Assembly: GCA_049289295.1 (NCBI GenBank)
Contig: JBATLL010000102.1
Span: forward strand, 122,438 to 186,437
Reading direction: 5' to 3'
Source: BOKV01 sp049289295
Lineage (GTDB): Bacteria > Pseudomonadota > Alphaproteobacteria > Rhizobiales > Rhizobiaceae
Length of the DNA: 64,000 nt
The first letter of the stretch is position 1; every line of letters begins with the position of its first letter. The notes beneath the pieces were generated by a model. That model was not told the DNA's origin and made no database searches. It was given only the letters and a program-made list of their open reading frames with translations. The translations under genes were made by a program, and so were the position numbers. Below are positions 35,696 through 44,224 of the stretch, in pieces.

Positions 35696-36922
35696 TCAGC
35701 GCCGCAAGAAACGCATGTCCTGGCGCAGGATATTGTCGAAACTGGCATTCGGTCCGTGCACCGGCTCGCCGCACAGTTGAATTTCCCGTGTTTTATCAAG
35801 AACATGCCGTGCAGCAGCGCGCGTTTGAAGCCGGGCCAGATGCGCGCCCAGACACATGTGCATGCCAGTGCCGAAACCCAGATGCCGGTTAGGTTTTCTC
35901 GCAATGTCGAACCTGTCCGGGTTTTCAAATATCTCCGGATCCCGGTTGCCCGCAGACAGCCACAGCACCATTTGCGCGCCAGCCGGTATCGTCACACCGC
36001 CAATCCTGGTCTCGATCAGCGCATAACGGTCGATGTTTCGGATCGAACTGTGCAGGCGTACTGTTTCCTCCACGGCGGAATCGACAAGATCCGGCTCGAC
36101 CCGCAAGCGCTCGCCATCCTGGGGATGCATTGCCATCCTGCGCATGAAATTGGTGATCAGGTTGGTCGTCGTCTCGTTGCCGGCCAACAGCAGCAGCATG
36201 GCCATCGACAGCACCTCCTCCCCATCGAGGCGTTCGCCCTCCACTTCCTGGTGAAGGAACTGCGATATGACATCGCCCTCTTTCGGACGGGCCTTTCGCT
36301 CATCAATATACTTCGCAAAATAGTCACGCATTTCGAGCGCCGTGTTCAGGCTCAGAGCTTCAATGTCATGATCCATTTCCGCCATCCAGGTCACCGCACC
36401 GCTATTGGCACCCAGAACTTTCGCCCACCGGCGAATCCTGTCGCGGTCGGCGTCGGGAAGGCCGAGGACTGCCGAAATCATCGCAATTGAAATCTTCGCT
36501 GCAAAGCCCTCCACAACGTCAAAGACTTCGCCGTCGAGCGCATCGTCCAGGCATTGGCCGATCTTGCGGTCGCACACTTCCCTGAACCGTTCGACACCAC
36601 CAGCCATGAACACGCGATTGGCAATCATGCGCAGCCGCCGGTGTTTCTCACCGCTCGCCGAAATCAGGTTGTTGAACAGGAAGCCCAGATTGGCCTTGCT
36701 GACGCGGGCATCGCCGCCGCCGATGAGACTGCGGTCGGAGCTGAAGCGATCCGGGTCAAGCAATATGCTGCGGATATCCTCGTAACCAAAGACATGCCAG
36801 CTTTCGAGCATGCCCGGCTTGATGCGCAACACCGGGCTTTCCTGGCGCAGGCGGGCAAGCATGGGCATCGGGTCCGCCCTGAATGCCGGACTGGTCAGCG
36901 CATTGAAGTGCGTAACGTCCAT
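35696..36922 (-). CDS. Cytochrome P450
   Basis: A 408-residue soluble bacterial P450. It has the I-helix motif AGNETT, ExxR as EETVR, and the haem-binding loop FGTGMHMCLGAHLA with the thiolate Cys near 357. The substrate is unknown, and no ferredoxin or reductase gene lies beside it, so electron donors must come from elsewhere. The ATG at 36922 follows AGGAAAT; an upstream extension of 53 codons would overlap the divergent M20 gene. It is divergent from that gene. Confidence 0.95.
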   Translation of the reverse strand: MDVTHFNALTSPAFRADPMPMLARLRQESPVLRIKPGMLESWHVFGYEDIRSILLDPDRFSSDRSLIGGGDARVSKANLGFLFNNLISASGEKHRRLRMIANRVFMAGGVERFREVCDRKIGQCLDDALDGEVFDVVEGFAAKISIAMISAVLGLPDADRDRIRRWAKVLGANSGAVTWMAEMDHDIEALSLNTALEMRDYFAKYIDERKARPKEGDVISQFLHQEVEGERLDGEEVLSMAMLLLLAGNETTTNLITNFMRRMAMHPQDGERLRVEPDLVDSAVEETVRLHSSIRNIDRYALIETRIGGVTIPAGAQMVLWLSAGNRDPEIFENPDRFDIARKPNRHLGFGTGMHMCLGAHLARLQTRAAARHVLDKTREIQLCGEPVHGPNASFDNILRQDMRFLRR

Positions 36923-36990
36923 ATTTCCTGTTGCCCCCTTGAGTGCATGCCAAACCTGTGAAACCTTCGCCTTTTCATGGCGGTTTCTCA

Positions 36991-38274
36991 ATGGTCGAAA
37001 TGTATCAGCAACTTCTGGCACAGGTAAACGCCAGGCAGGACGACATGGTCTCTCTCGCCTGCGATCTGATCCGGTTTCCAACCGTGAATCCGCCAGGCGA
37101 AGCCTATACGCCCTGCGTGGAGTATCTGGGCAACCGTCTCAAGCGCTCCGGCTTCGAGGTAAAGTACATTCGCGCCAAGGGGACGCCTGGCGACAGCGAC
37201 CGCTATCCGCGCACCAACGTGATCGCACGGCGCGAAGGCGCAAGGCCCGGCCCGACCGTCCACTTCAATTCGCATATCGATGTTGTCGATGCGGGCGATG
37301 GCTGGAGCGTAGACCCGTTCGCTGCCCTTGTGCGAGACGGCAAGGTCTTTGGGCGCGGCGCCTGCGACATGAAGGGCGGGCTCGCATCATCCGTGATTGC
37401 CGCGGAAGCCTATATTGCCAGCAATCCGGGTTTTCCCGGAGCGATCGAGATTTCCGGCACCGTAGACGAGGAATCGGGCGGGTTCGGCGGCGTCGCCTAT
37501 CTTGCACGCGAAGGCTATTTCTCCCGGCCCCGCGTTGATCATGTCATCATCCCTGAACCGCTCAACAAGGACCGCATTTGCCTGGGGCATCGCGGTGTAT
37601 GGTGGGCGGAAATCGAAACCATGGGCGAAATTGCCCACGGCTCCATGCCTTTCCTGGGTGATTGCGCCGTCCGCCACATGGGCGCCGTACTGGAAGCCTT
37701 CGAAAAGGACCTGTTCCCGGCTCTCGACAGGCGCATGACGAGAATGCCCGTGGTGCCGGAAGGTGCGCGCCGGTCAACCATGAACATCAATTCGATCCAT
37801 GGTGGCCAGACCGATGATTTCAGCGGTCTTCCCTCTCCCAACGTGCCGGATTCCTGCAAGCTGACAATCGACCGCCGTTTCCTCATTGAGGAGGACCTTT
37901 CGCAGGTAAAGCAGGAAGTCGTTACAATCCTCGACAGGCTGAAGACCGACCGGCCGAAATTCGACTATTCGGTTCGTGACATCATGGAAGTCCTGCCGAT
38001 CATGGTGGAAAAGGACACGCCCGTCGCTGAAGCTGTTGCGGACGGCATTCGCCATGTGTTCGGCAAGGACCCCGAATATGTGATCTCGCCCGGAACCTAT
38101 GACCAGAAACACATTGCCCGCATCGGCCATCTGCATGATTGCATAGCCTATGGCCCTGGCATTCTCGACCTCGCCCATCGTCCCGACGAGTTTGTCGGCA
38201 TCGAGGACATGACACAAAGCGCCCACGTCATGGCGCTGGCGCTGCACACGTTGCTGACCGGCGAAACGGCCTGA
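36991..38274 (+). CDS. M20-family metallopeptidase (ArgE/DapE-like)
   Basis: A 427-residue zinc enzyme. Metal ligands are visible in HFNSHIDVV, GACDMKGG, DEESGG and a late His (AHRPDEFV). It resembles the acetylornithine deacetylase/succinyl-diaminopimelate desuccinylase branch, which also holds many uncharacterised amidases. The start is uncertain between ATGs at 36991 and 37000. It precedes an oligopeptide-type ABC transporter on the same strand, 187 bases apart, so it may cleave a peptide or acylated amino acid imported by that system. Confidence 0.88.
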   Translation: MVEMYQQLLAQVNARQDDMVSLACDLIRFPTVNPPGEAYTPCVEYLGNRLKRSGFEVKYIRAKGTPGDSDRYPRTNVIARREGARPGPTVHFNSHIDVVDAGDGWSVDPFAALVRDGKVFGRGACDMKGGLASSVIAAEAYIASNPGFPGAIEISGTVDEESGGFGGVAYLAREGYFSRPRVDHVIIPEPLNKDRICLGHRGVWWAEIETMGEIAHGSMPFLGDCAVRHMGAVLEAFEKDLFPALDRRMTRMPVVPEGARRSTMNINSIHGGQTDDFSGLPSPNVPDSCKLTIDRRFLIEEDLSQVKQEVVTILDRLKTDRPKFDYSVRDIMEVLPIMVEKDTPVAEAVADGIRHVFGKDPEYVISPGTYDQKHIARIGHLHDCIAYGPGILDLAHRPDEFVGIEDMTQSAHVMALALHTLLTGETA

Positions 38275-38461
38275 TTTGCCAGCACCCGGCCTGCCCCGGA
38301 AGCAAACAATTTGCCACCGCCAACCATCAATCGGTTGCATATTGGCGATCTTTAAATCAAGCTTGGCATGAGGCAGGAGCCGGAAGGCCGGATTGTCCGT
38401 GCGTAACAGCGATCCTGACCGCAAGAGACGGGAACTCCAGTCTACAGGGAGAGTACAAGCC

Positions 38462-39961
38462 ATGAATTTCGCCATGAACTCTATTGTCAGGATTGCCGCC
38501 ATTGCGGCCATGTCAACCGCTGCAATGTGGGCATCGCCCGCCTTCGCGGCAAAGGACACTCTCACGCTTGGCGTGGTCCTGGAGCCGCCGCATCTCGACC
38601 CGACCGCAGGTGCCGCCGCCGCGATTGACGAAGTCGTCTATGCAAACGTCTTCGAAGGCCTCACGCGCATCGGTTCGCAGGGTGAAATCCTGCCAGCACT
38701 CGCCGAAAGCTGGGAAATATCGGACGACGGCAAGACATACACCTTCAAGCTTCATACCGACGTGAAGTTCCATGACGGCTCCGGCTTTGATGCAGAAGAC
38801 GTGAAATTCTCGCTCGACCGTGCACGCGCCGCCGATTCAACCAATGCCCAGAAGGGTCTGTTTGCGGCAATCGAGAATGTCGAGGTGCTCGATCCCGCAA
38901 CGGTCAAAATCACGCTTTCCTCGCCTGCAGGCAATTTCCTCTTCAACATGGGTTGGGGAGATGCAGTGATTGTCGCGCCCGAAAGCGCGGAAGCCAACAA
39001 GGAAAACCCGGTCGGCACTGGTCCGTTCAAGTTCTCCAGCTGGGCCAAGGGCAGCGCCATCGAAATCGTGCGCAATGACGATTACTGGGGTTCCAAGGCT
39101 GCCCTTGCCAAGGCAACCTTCCGCATCATCCCCGATGCTTCCGCAGCCATCGCAGCGCTTCAGGCCGGTGACGTGGACGGTTTCCCGAATTTTCCAGCCC
39201 CTGAAGCAGTGCCCGCATTCCAGGCTGATGCCCGCTTTGCGGTCGTGCTCGGATCGACCGAGGGCGAAACCATTCTCTCCACCAACAACAAGCGCGCGCC
39301 CTTCAGCGATCTGAAGGTTCGCCAGGCGATTGCCCACACCATCGACCGGCAGGCGATCATTGACGGCGCGATGTTCGGCATGGGCACACCGATCGGCACC
39401 CATTTCGCCCCGCACCATCCAGCCTATGTGGCGGACACGATCAACACCTATCCCCACGACATCGCCAGGGCGAAGGAACTGATGAAGGAAGCCGGTTTTG
39501 AAAGTGGCTTCAAGGCGACACTCGTGCTGCCGCCGCCAACCTATGCGCGGCGCGGTGGTGAAATCATCGCATCCCAGCTGCGCGAAATCGGCATCGAACT
39601 GGAAATCGTGCCGGTGGAGTGGAAGCAGTGGCTGGAAGGCCCGTTCAAGGGCGACTTCGACCTGACCATCGTTTCGCATACGGAGCCGATGGATATCGGA
39701 ATCTACGCCAAGCAGGACTATTATTTCGGCTATGACAGCCAGGAATTCCGCGACGTGATGGACAAGCTGAACCTGACCACGGATGACGCAACGCGCTATT
39801 CCCTGATGGGCGACGCGCAGCGCATCATTTCGCGTGATGCCGTCAACGGCTACCTGTTCGAACTGGCAAAGACCGGTGTCTGGGATGCCAAGATCGACGG
39901 TCTCTGGGCTAATTCGCCAGTGCAGGCCAACGATCTCACCGGCGTGAGCTGGAAAGACTGA
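38462..39961 (+). CDS. Periplasmic substrate-binding protein, peptide/nickel family
   Basis: A 499-residue family-5 binding protein. Signal peptide of about 30 residues ending near PAFAA. Typical segments: LTLGVVLEPPHLDPT, LAESWEISDDGKTYTFKL and KVRQAIAHTIDRQAI. The ligand may be a peptide, amine or sugar derivative. The ATG at 38462 has GGGAGAG upstream. It heads a four-gene transporter operon and is followed by a strong hairpin. Confidence 0.92.
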   Translation: MNFAMNSIVRIAAIAAMSTAAMWASPAFAAKDTLTLGVVLEPPHLDPTAGAAAAIDEVVYANVFEGLTRIGSQGEILPALAESWEISDDGKTYTFKLHTDVKFHDGSGFDAEDVKFSLDRARAADSTNAQKGLFAAIENVEVLDPATVKITLSSPAGNFLFNMGWGDAVIVAPESAEANKENPVGTGPFKFSSWAKGSAIEIVRNDDYWGSKAALAKATFRIIPDASAAIAALQAGDVDGFPNFPAPEAVPAFQADARFAVVLGSTEGETILSTNNKRAPFSDLKVRQAIAHTIDRQAIIDGAMFGMGTPIGTHFAPHHPAYVADTINTYPHDIARAKELMKEAGFESGFKATLVLPPPTYARRGGEIIASQLREIGIELEIVPVEWKQWLEGPFKGDFDLTIVSHTEPMDIGIYAKQDYYFGYDSQEFRDVMDKLNLTTDDATRYSLMGDAQRIISRDAVNGYLFELAKTGVWDAKIDGLWANSPVQANDLTGVSWKD

Positions 39962-39970
39962 TCATCATGG

Positions 39971-39992
39971 GGCGGCGGGCCAGCCCGCCGCC
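39971..39992 (+). promoter_or_regulatory. Intercistronic hairpin after the peptide-binding protein gene
   Basis: A perfect 9-pair GC stem: GGCGGCGGG, loop CCAG, CCCGCCGCC. There is no T-run. Same place in the operon as the hairpins after the amino-acid-binding protein gene (16775) and after xylF (23606). Confidence 0.75.
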
Positions 39993-40030
39993 GCCGTCAG
40001 CCGAACTGCACGAACGGGGCGTGACCGCAT

Positions 40031-40981
40031 TTGGCCTGGTATCTTGCAAAGCGCCTGCTGTCGTTTCTTCTCACACTGGCCCTGGCTACGCTCGTCATTT
40101 TCGCGATGCTTGAAATCGTGCCGGGTGATCCCGCGCGCCTGATGCTCGGCATCAACGCGACCCAGGACGCTGTGGACGCCCTGCGCCAGCAGATGGGCCT
40201 CGATCTGCCGCCACTGACCCGGTACTGGAACTGGATCACCGGCATGCTGGCTGGCGATTTCGGGCGCAGCTACACCTATTCGGTACCGGTTGGCGAACTG
40301 ATTTCCGAGCGCCTGTGGGTCTCAGTTCCGTTGGCTTTCATTGCTCTGATCCTGTCGACCGCAATCGCCATTCCGGTCGGCATCGCTTCTGCCGCGCGAA
40401 GGGGCACCGGCGGCGATACCGCGATCATGGCCGCAACGCAGCTTGGTGTCGCCATCCCCAATTTCTGGTTTGCAATCCTCCTTGTCTACCTGTTCGCCGT
40501 TACGCTCCGTCTGGTACCGGCAGGCGGGTTTCCTGGTTGGCAGGACGGTTTGTGGCCCGGCATCAGGACCCTGATACTGCCATCGATTGCGCTCGCCCTC
40601 CCACAGGCTGCCATCCTTTCACGGGTAACGCGTTCAGCCCTCATCGAAGCGCTGGATGAAGATTACATCCGCACCGCGCGCGCCAAGGGCCTGACGCGAC
40701 GCTCCGCCATGTGGAACCACGCGCTGCGCAACGCAATGATCCCGGTCGTCACCATCCTCGGCCTGCAATTCGCATTCCTGCTGGCTGGCACCATCATCAT
40801 CGAGAATGTCTTCTACCTGCCTGGCCTGGGCCGGCTGGTGTTTCAGGCCATCACCCAGAATGACCTGCCAGTTGTCCAGAACGTCGTCGTGCTGCTGGTT
40901 GCCTGCGTCATTGCCATCAATTTCCTGGTCGACATCGCCTATGCCGCAATCGATCCGCGCCTGCGAACGAGGACGCAATGA
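40031..40981 (+). CDS. ABC transporter permease, DppB type
   Basis: A 316-residue permease with the usual six or so membrane segments and the motifs VPGDPARLMLG (N-terminal periplasmic start) and EALDEDYIRTARAKGLT (EAA loop). The start is TTG at 40031 (protein begins MAWYLAKRLLSF); an upstream in-frame stop leaves no other choice near it. Its stop overlaps the next permease (ATGA). Confidence 0.92.
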   Translation: MAWYLAKRLLSFLLTLALATLVIFAMLEIVPGDPARLMLGINATQDAVDALRQQMGLDLPPLTRYWNWITGMLAGDFGRSYTYSVPVGELISERLWVSVPLAFIALILSTAIAIPVGIASAARRGTGGDTAIMAATQLGVAIPNFWFAILLVYLFAVTLRLVPAGGFPGWQDGLWPGIRTLILPSIALALPQAAILSRVTRSALIEALDEDYIRTARAKGLTRRSAMWNHALRNAMIPVVTILGLQFAFLLAGTIIIENVFYLPGLGRLVFQAITQNDLPVVQNVVVLLVACVIAINFLVDIAYAAIDPRLRTRTQ

Positions 40982-41853
40982 CGACGCCTCCCGCACCCAC
41001 GATCATGGCAGGCACCTGGCGCGATACACTGTCACGCGCCCTGCGTTCCCGCTCTTTCGTGGCCGGTTCGGTGATCGTCGCCCTGGTCCTGATCGCGGCT
41101 GCGGTCTCCTTCTTCTGGACCCCTTTTGACGTCACCAGGCTGGTGATTGCGGATCGCCTCAAGGCCCCGTCCGCCACGCATTGGTTCGGCACCGACCATT
41201 TCGGCCGGGACATCTTCTCGATGATCATGGTTGGCGCGCGGAACTCCATCGCCGTCGCTCTGGTTGCCGTTGGCATCGGCATGACAGTCGGCGTCCCGCT
41301 TGGCGCCTGGGCGGCGGCAAAACGCGGCCTCGCCGACACCATCCTCATGCGCTTCAACGACGTCGTGTTCGCTTTTCCCGCCGTTGTGTCGGCGGTGATG
41401 ATTACCGCCATCTTCGGCCCCGGCATATTCAACGCCATCATCGCCATCGGCATATTCAACATTCCCGTTTTCGCCCGCGTGGCGCGCGGCGGTGCGCTGT
41501 CGCTATGGTCGCGCGAATTCATCATGGCAGCGCAAGTGGCCGGCAAGGGTGCAGCGCGCATCTCGTTCGAGCACATCATTCCCAACATTGCGAACCTGCT
41601 GATCGTTCAGGGCACGATCCAGTTCTCGCTTGGCATTCTGGCCGAAGCTGGCCTCTCCTACCTCGGCCTTGGCACGCAACCCCCATGGCCAAGCTGGGGC
41701 CGCATGCTCAATGAAGCCCAGACCATGGTTGCGCTTGCGCCCCACATGGCAATCTTTCCGGGGCTGGCCATTGTCGCGACCGTGCTTGGCCTGAACCTCA
41801 TGGGCGATGGCCTGCGCGACCTGCTTGATCCTCGCCTTAGCAGGGAGCGGTAG
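40978..41853 (+). CDS. ABC transporter permease, DppC type
   Basis: A 291-residue permease, the partner of the DppB-type subunit. It has an N-terminal cytoplasmic segment, a membrane helix (SFVAGSVIVALVLIAAAVSF), HWFGTDHFGRDIFSMI, a marker of this subunit, and the EAA loop. It begins inside the upstream stop codon (ATGA). Confidence 0.93.
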   Translation: MTTPPAPTIMAGTWRDTLSRALRSRSFVAGSVIVALVLIAAAVSFFWTPFDVTRLVIADRLKAPSATHWFGTDHFGRDIFSMIMVGARNSIAVALVAVGIGMTVGVPLGAWAAAKRGLADTILMRFNDVVFAFPAVVSAVMITAIFGPGIFNAIIAIGIFNIPVFARVARGGALSLWSREFIMAAQVAGKGAARISFEHIIPNIANLLIVQGTIQFSLGILAEAGLSYLGLGTQPPWPSWGRMLNEAQTMVALAPHMAIFPGLAIVATVLGLNLMGDGLRDLLDPRLSRER

Positions 41854-41856
41854 GCC

Positions 41857-43485
41857 GTGCCTCTACTTGAAATCAGCAACCTCAACCTCGCCATCGCGGG
41901 CAAGAAGATCCTCGACAATATCTCGCTGACGCTGGATGAAGGCCAGGTCATCGGACTGGTTGGCGAATCCGGTTCCGGCAAGTCGCTGACCGCGCTCTCG
42001 ATCATGCGCCTGCTGCCGCGCGCCGCTTCCCTTGCAGGTTCAATCCGTTTTGCAGGCGAAGAACTGGTGAAAGCCGACGAAGCGCACATGTGTGCGTTGC
42101 GCGGTGACGATATCGGCATGGTTTTCCAGGAACCGATGACCGCGCTCAACCCGCTCAAGACAATTGGCGAACAGGTCGCCGAAGGTATCAGGCTGCACCG
42201 CAAGGTTTCCCCTGCGCAGGCCTGGCAGCAGGCGACGGACATACTGGCAGAGGTCGGACTTCCAGCCGAGCGCTTCCCGCTTTCCCGTTATCCGCACGAA
42301 CTGTCGGGCGGACAGCGCCAGCGGGTTGGAATTGCCATTGCCTGCGCGCTGCGTCCCCGGTTGCTGATCGCGGACGAACCCACCACCGCGCTCGACGTCA
42401 CGATCCAGGCACAGATACTGGAACTGCTGCTGAAACTGGTGAAGTCGCACGACATGGCACTGCTTCTCATCAGCCACGACCTAGCCGTGGTTGCAGGAAT
42501 TGCCGACCGCGTCTGCGTTCTGCGCAATGGCCAGGTCAAGGAAAGCGGCGATGCCGTCACCGTGCTTACCGAGCGCCGCCATGCCTATACGAGACGGCTT
42601 GCCGAAGCTTCCTCCCATGTGCCTGCCAGGACCGCACCGCCCATTCTCTCATCGCAGGCCAGTGGTACACCGCTTCTGTCTGCTGTCGATCTCCATTGCA
42701 CCTATCCGCGCCCCAGGACGAGCCTCTTCAAGCGCCCCCCGCCGTTCAACGCCGTTGATGGCGTGTCCTTTGCCATTCATCCCGGCCAGACGATGGCCCT
42801 GGTTGGGGAATCGGGTTGCGGGAAATCAACGCTGGCCAGGGCAATACTCGGCCTGCACAAGGATGTAACCGGCAAACTGGTCTTCGATGGCAATGACCTG
42901 GTTGGCGGCGGCATGCAGGCGATTCAGGAAGCGCGCAAGGAAATGCAGATCGTCTTCCAGGACCCTTATGGATCGTTCAACCCGCGCCACAAGGTTGGCA
43001 GGCTGCTGGCCGAACCGCTGTTCCTGCGGCCAGAACTGGACAAGGCTGAAAAGAAGCGCAGAACCCTGGAAGCGCTGACAGATGTCGGCTTGCTGGAGGA
43101 GGATGGCGACAAGTATGTGCATGAATTTTCTGGCGGCCAGCGCCAGCGCCTTGCCATTGCCCGTGCACTCGTGAACCGTCCCCGGCTGATCATTGCCGAT
43201 GAGCCAGTTTCCGCCCTCGACGTATCGATCCGCGCCCAGATTCTCGATCTTCTCGCAGATCTCAGAGGCCGTCATGGCCTGGCCTATCTGTTCATCAGCC
43301 ATGATCTGTCGGTGGTGCGCGCGCTGTGCGACGAGGTCATCGTCATGCGCCATGGCCAGTTTGTTGAACAGGGTGCGGTACAGCAGGTATTCGATGCGCC
43401 TGCCCATGCCTATACAAGGCAATTGCTGGCGGCATCTCCCGAACTCGAACAGGTGCTCGCCGAGCGGCGTAAAAGCCGTGCCTAA
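41857..43485 (+). CDS. Duplicated ABC transporter ATP-binding protein (DppD-DppF fusion)
   Basis: A 542-residue protein with two complete ATPase domains. Walker A motifs are GESGSGKS (first half) and GESGCGKST (second half); both halves have LSGGQRQR or FSGGQRQR signatures and DEP Walker B motifs. Most peptide systems encode the two ATPases separately, but the fused form is common in alphaproteobacteria. The start is GTG at 41857, 3 bases after the permease stop. It overlaps the convergent TerB-like gene by 4 bases. Confidence 0.93.
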   Translation: MPLLEISNLNLAIAGKKILDNISLTLDEGQVIGLVGESGSGKSLTALSIMRLLPRAASLAGSIRFAGEELVKADEAHMCALRGDDIGMVFQEPMTALNPLKTIGEQVAEGIRLHRKVSPAQAWQQATDILAEVGLPAERFPLSRYPHELSGGQRQRVGIAIACALRPRLLIADEPTTALDVTIQAQILELLLKLVKSHDMALLLISHDLAVVAGIADRVCVLRNGQVKESGDAVTVLTERRHAYTRRLAEASSHVPARTAPPILSSQASGTPLLSAVDLHCTYPRPRTSLFKRPPPFNAVDGVSFAIHPGQTMALVGESGCGKSTLARAILGLHKDVTGKLVFDGNDLVGGGMQAIQEARKEMQIVFQDPYGSFNPRHKVGRLLAEPLFLRPELDKAEKKRRTLEALTDVGLLEEDGDKYVHEFSGGQRQRLAIARALVNRPRLIIADEPVSALDVSIRAQILDLLADLRGRHGLAYLFISHDLSVVRALCDEVIVMRHGQFVEQGAVQQVFDAPAHAYTRQLLAASPELEQVLAERRKSRA

Positions 43486-43901
43486 TCGTCCTCGAAGTCA
43501 ACACCAAGCAGCTCGGCCGTACGCGCAACCAGATTGATCTCGAACTCGTGCAATTCGCGGTCGCTGATCGATATCTGGCGCATCAGGTCCAGCATGTTGC
43601 GCCTGGTCTCGTGGGGCAGCTTCTGGACAATGACGGTAAATGGAAACAGCGAGGATTCACTGCCGTGCTTTTCCTTCACCATCGATTCGAACAGGTCTAG
43701 TTCGTCAGGCGAAACTTCCAGGATGTCCTGCAGGATTTCGCGGTAGCGCACCACTTCCTCGTTGCGCACCTTTCCATCAACCATGATCACCCGATAAAGC
43801 AGCACGGCCATCGCGATGCGCTTGTCGGAATGCGTGAATTCTATCACGTGCGCTTCATTCGAACCCAGTCGCTCGAGAAAGTCCTTGACCACTACATACA
43901 T
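43482..43901 (-). CDS. TerB-like (tellurite resistance B family) protein
   Basis: A 139-residue, acidic, helical protein. The segment VLLYRVIMVDGKVRNEEVVRY, followed by a second acidic helix pair, resembles the TerB domain, which uses acidic loops of the DGxxxxEE type to bind divalent ions. The function of stand-alone TerB proteins is unclear, and no other ter gene is near. It is a single gene with the long structured intergenic region as its leader. The assignment rests on the visible motif only. Confidence 0.65.
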   Translation of the reverse strand: MYVVVKDFLERLGSNEAHVIEFTHSDKRIAMAVLLYRVIMVDGKVRNEEVVRYREILQDILEVSPDELDLFESMVKEKHGSESSLFPFTVIVQKLPHETRRNMLDLMRQISISDRELHEFEINLVARTAELLGVDFEDD

Positions 43902-44003
43902 GCCATCCTCATCGATCCCGCCTGCCCTGCATAGCTCGGGAGACCCTTAACTTCGGGACCATATCAGAAACCGGCGGTCTGGTCATCGGTTGCCCGAAAC
44001 AAG

Positions 44004-44050
44004 AAAACCGGATTCCGCTTGGCTTTTGGAGCCAAAAGGAACCCGGTTTT
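44004..44050 (-). terminator. Long hairpin, probable terminator of the formate dehydrogenase operon
   Basis: AAAACCGG-A-TTCC-GC-TTGGCT, loop TTTGG, AGCCAA-AA-GGAA-C-CCGGTTTT: 18 pairs with small internal loops. On the minus strand it is followed by CTTGTTT, T-rich enough for termination. It is long for a simple terminator. Confidence 0.55.
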
Positions 44051-44100
44051 GAGACGCAACTCGCCAGTTTGACGAGGTCCCCGGTACGCAATACCTGATC

Positions 44101-44137
44101 CGGGGAGCGAGGCTGTTTGTTGCTTGCCTCGTCCCCG
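44101..44137 (+). terminator. Terminator-like hairpin on the plus strand
   Basis: CGGGGA-G-CGAGGC, loop TGTTTGTTGCTT, GCCTCGTCCCCG, then TTTCT. Twelve pairs with one bulged G. No plus-strand gene precedes it, so it could be the end of a small RNA or a bidirectional element. Confidence 0.5.
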
Positions 44138-44224
44138 TTTCTATCGGGATATCGTAAACGCCGGGTTATGATAGGGTTACCCATCACTTAACAGACGACT
44201 TTTTTCGTGCCGAAGCGAAAATTA

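Larger units (their letters stand above)
43902..44224. other. 323-base structured intergenic region, possible small RNA or terminator cluster
   Basis: No convincing protein; a 92-codon open frame on the minus strand has low-complexity composition and no recognisable family. The region holds two long hairpins (44004-44050, 44101-44137) and alternative pairings: TCCCCGG (44078-44084) can pair with CCGGGGA (44100-44106), which is also the base of the second hairpin, and GACGAGG (44071-44077) can pair with its right arm. It lies downstream of the formate dehydrogenase genes and upstream of the TerB-like gene. Confidence 0.45.

Noticed and set aside
44101..44137. tRNA or tmRNA in the structured region
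   Set aside because: No cloverleaf, TpsiC (GGTTCGAATCC) loop or CCA end could be found around the hairpins.
43909..44187. 92-codon minus-strand open frame in the long intergenic region
   Set aside because: It spans the long hairpins, has no family features and its start is inside the terminator region; RNA structure explains the sequence better.
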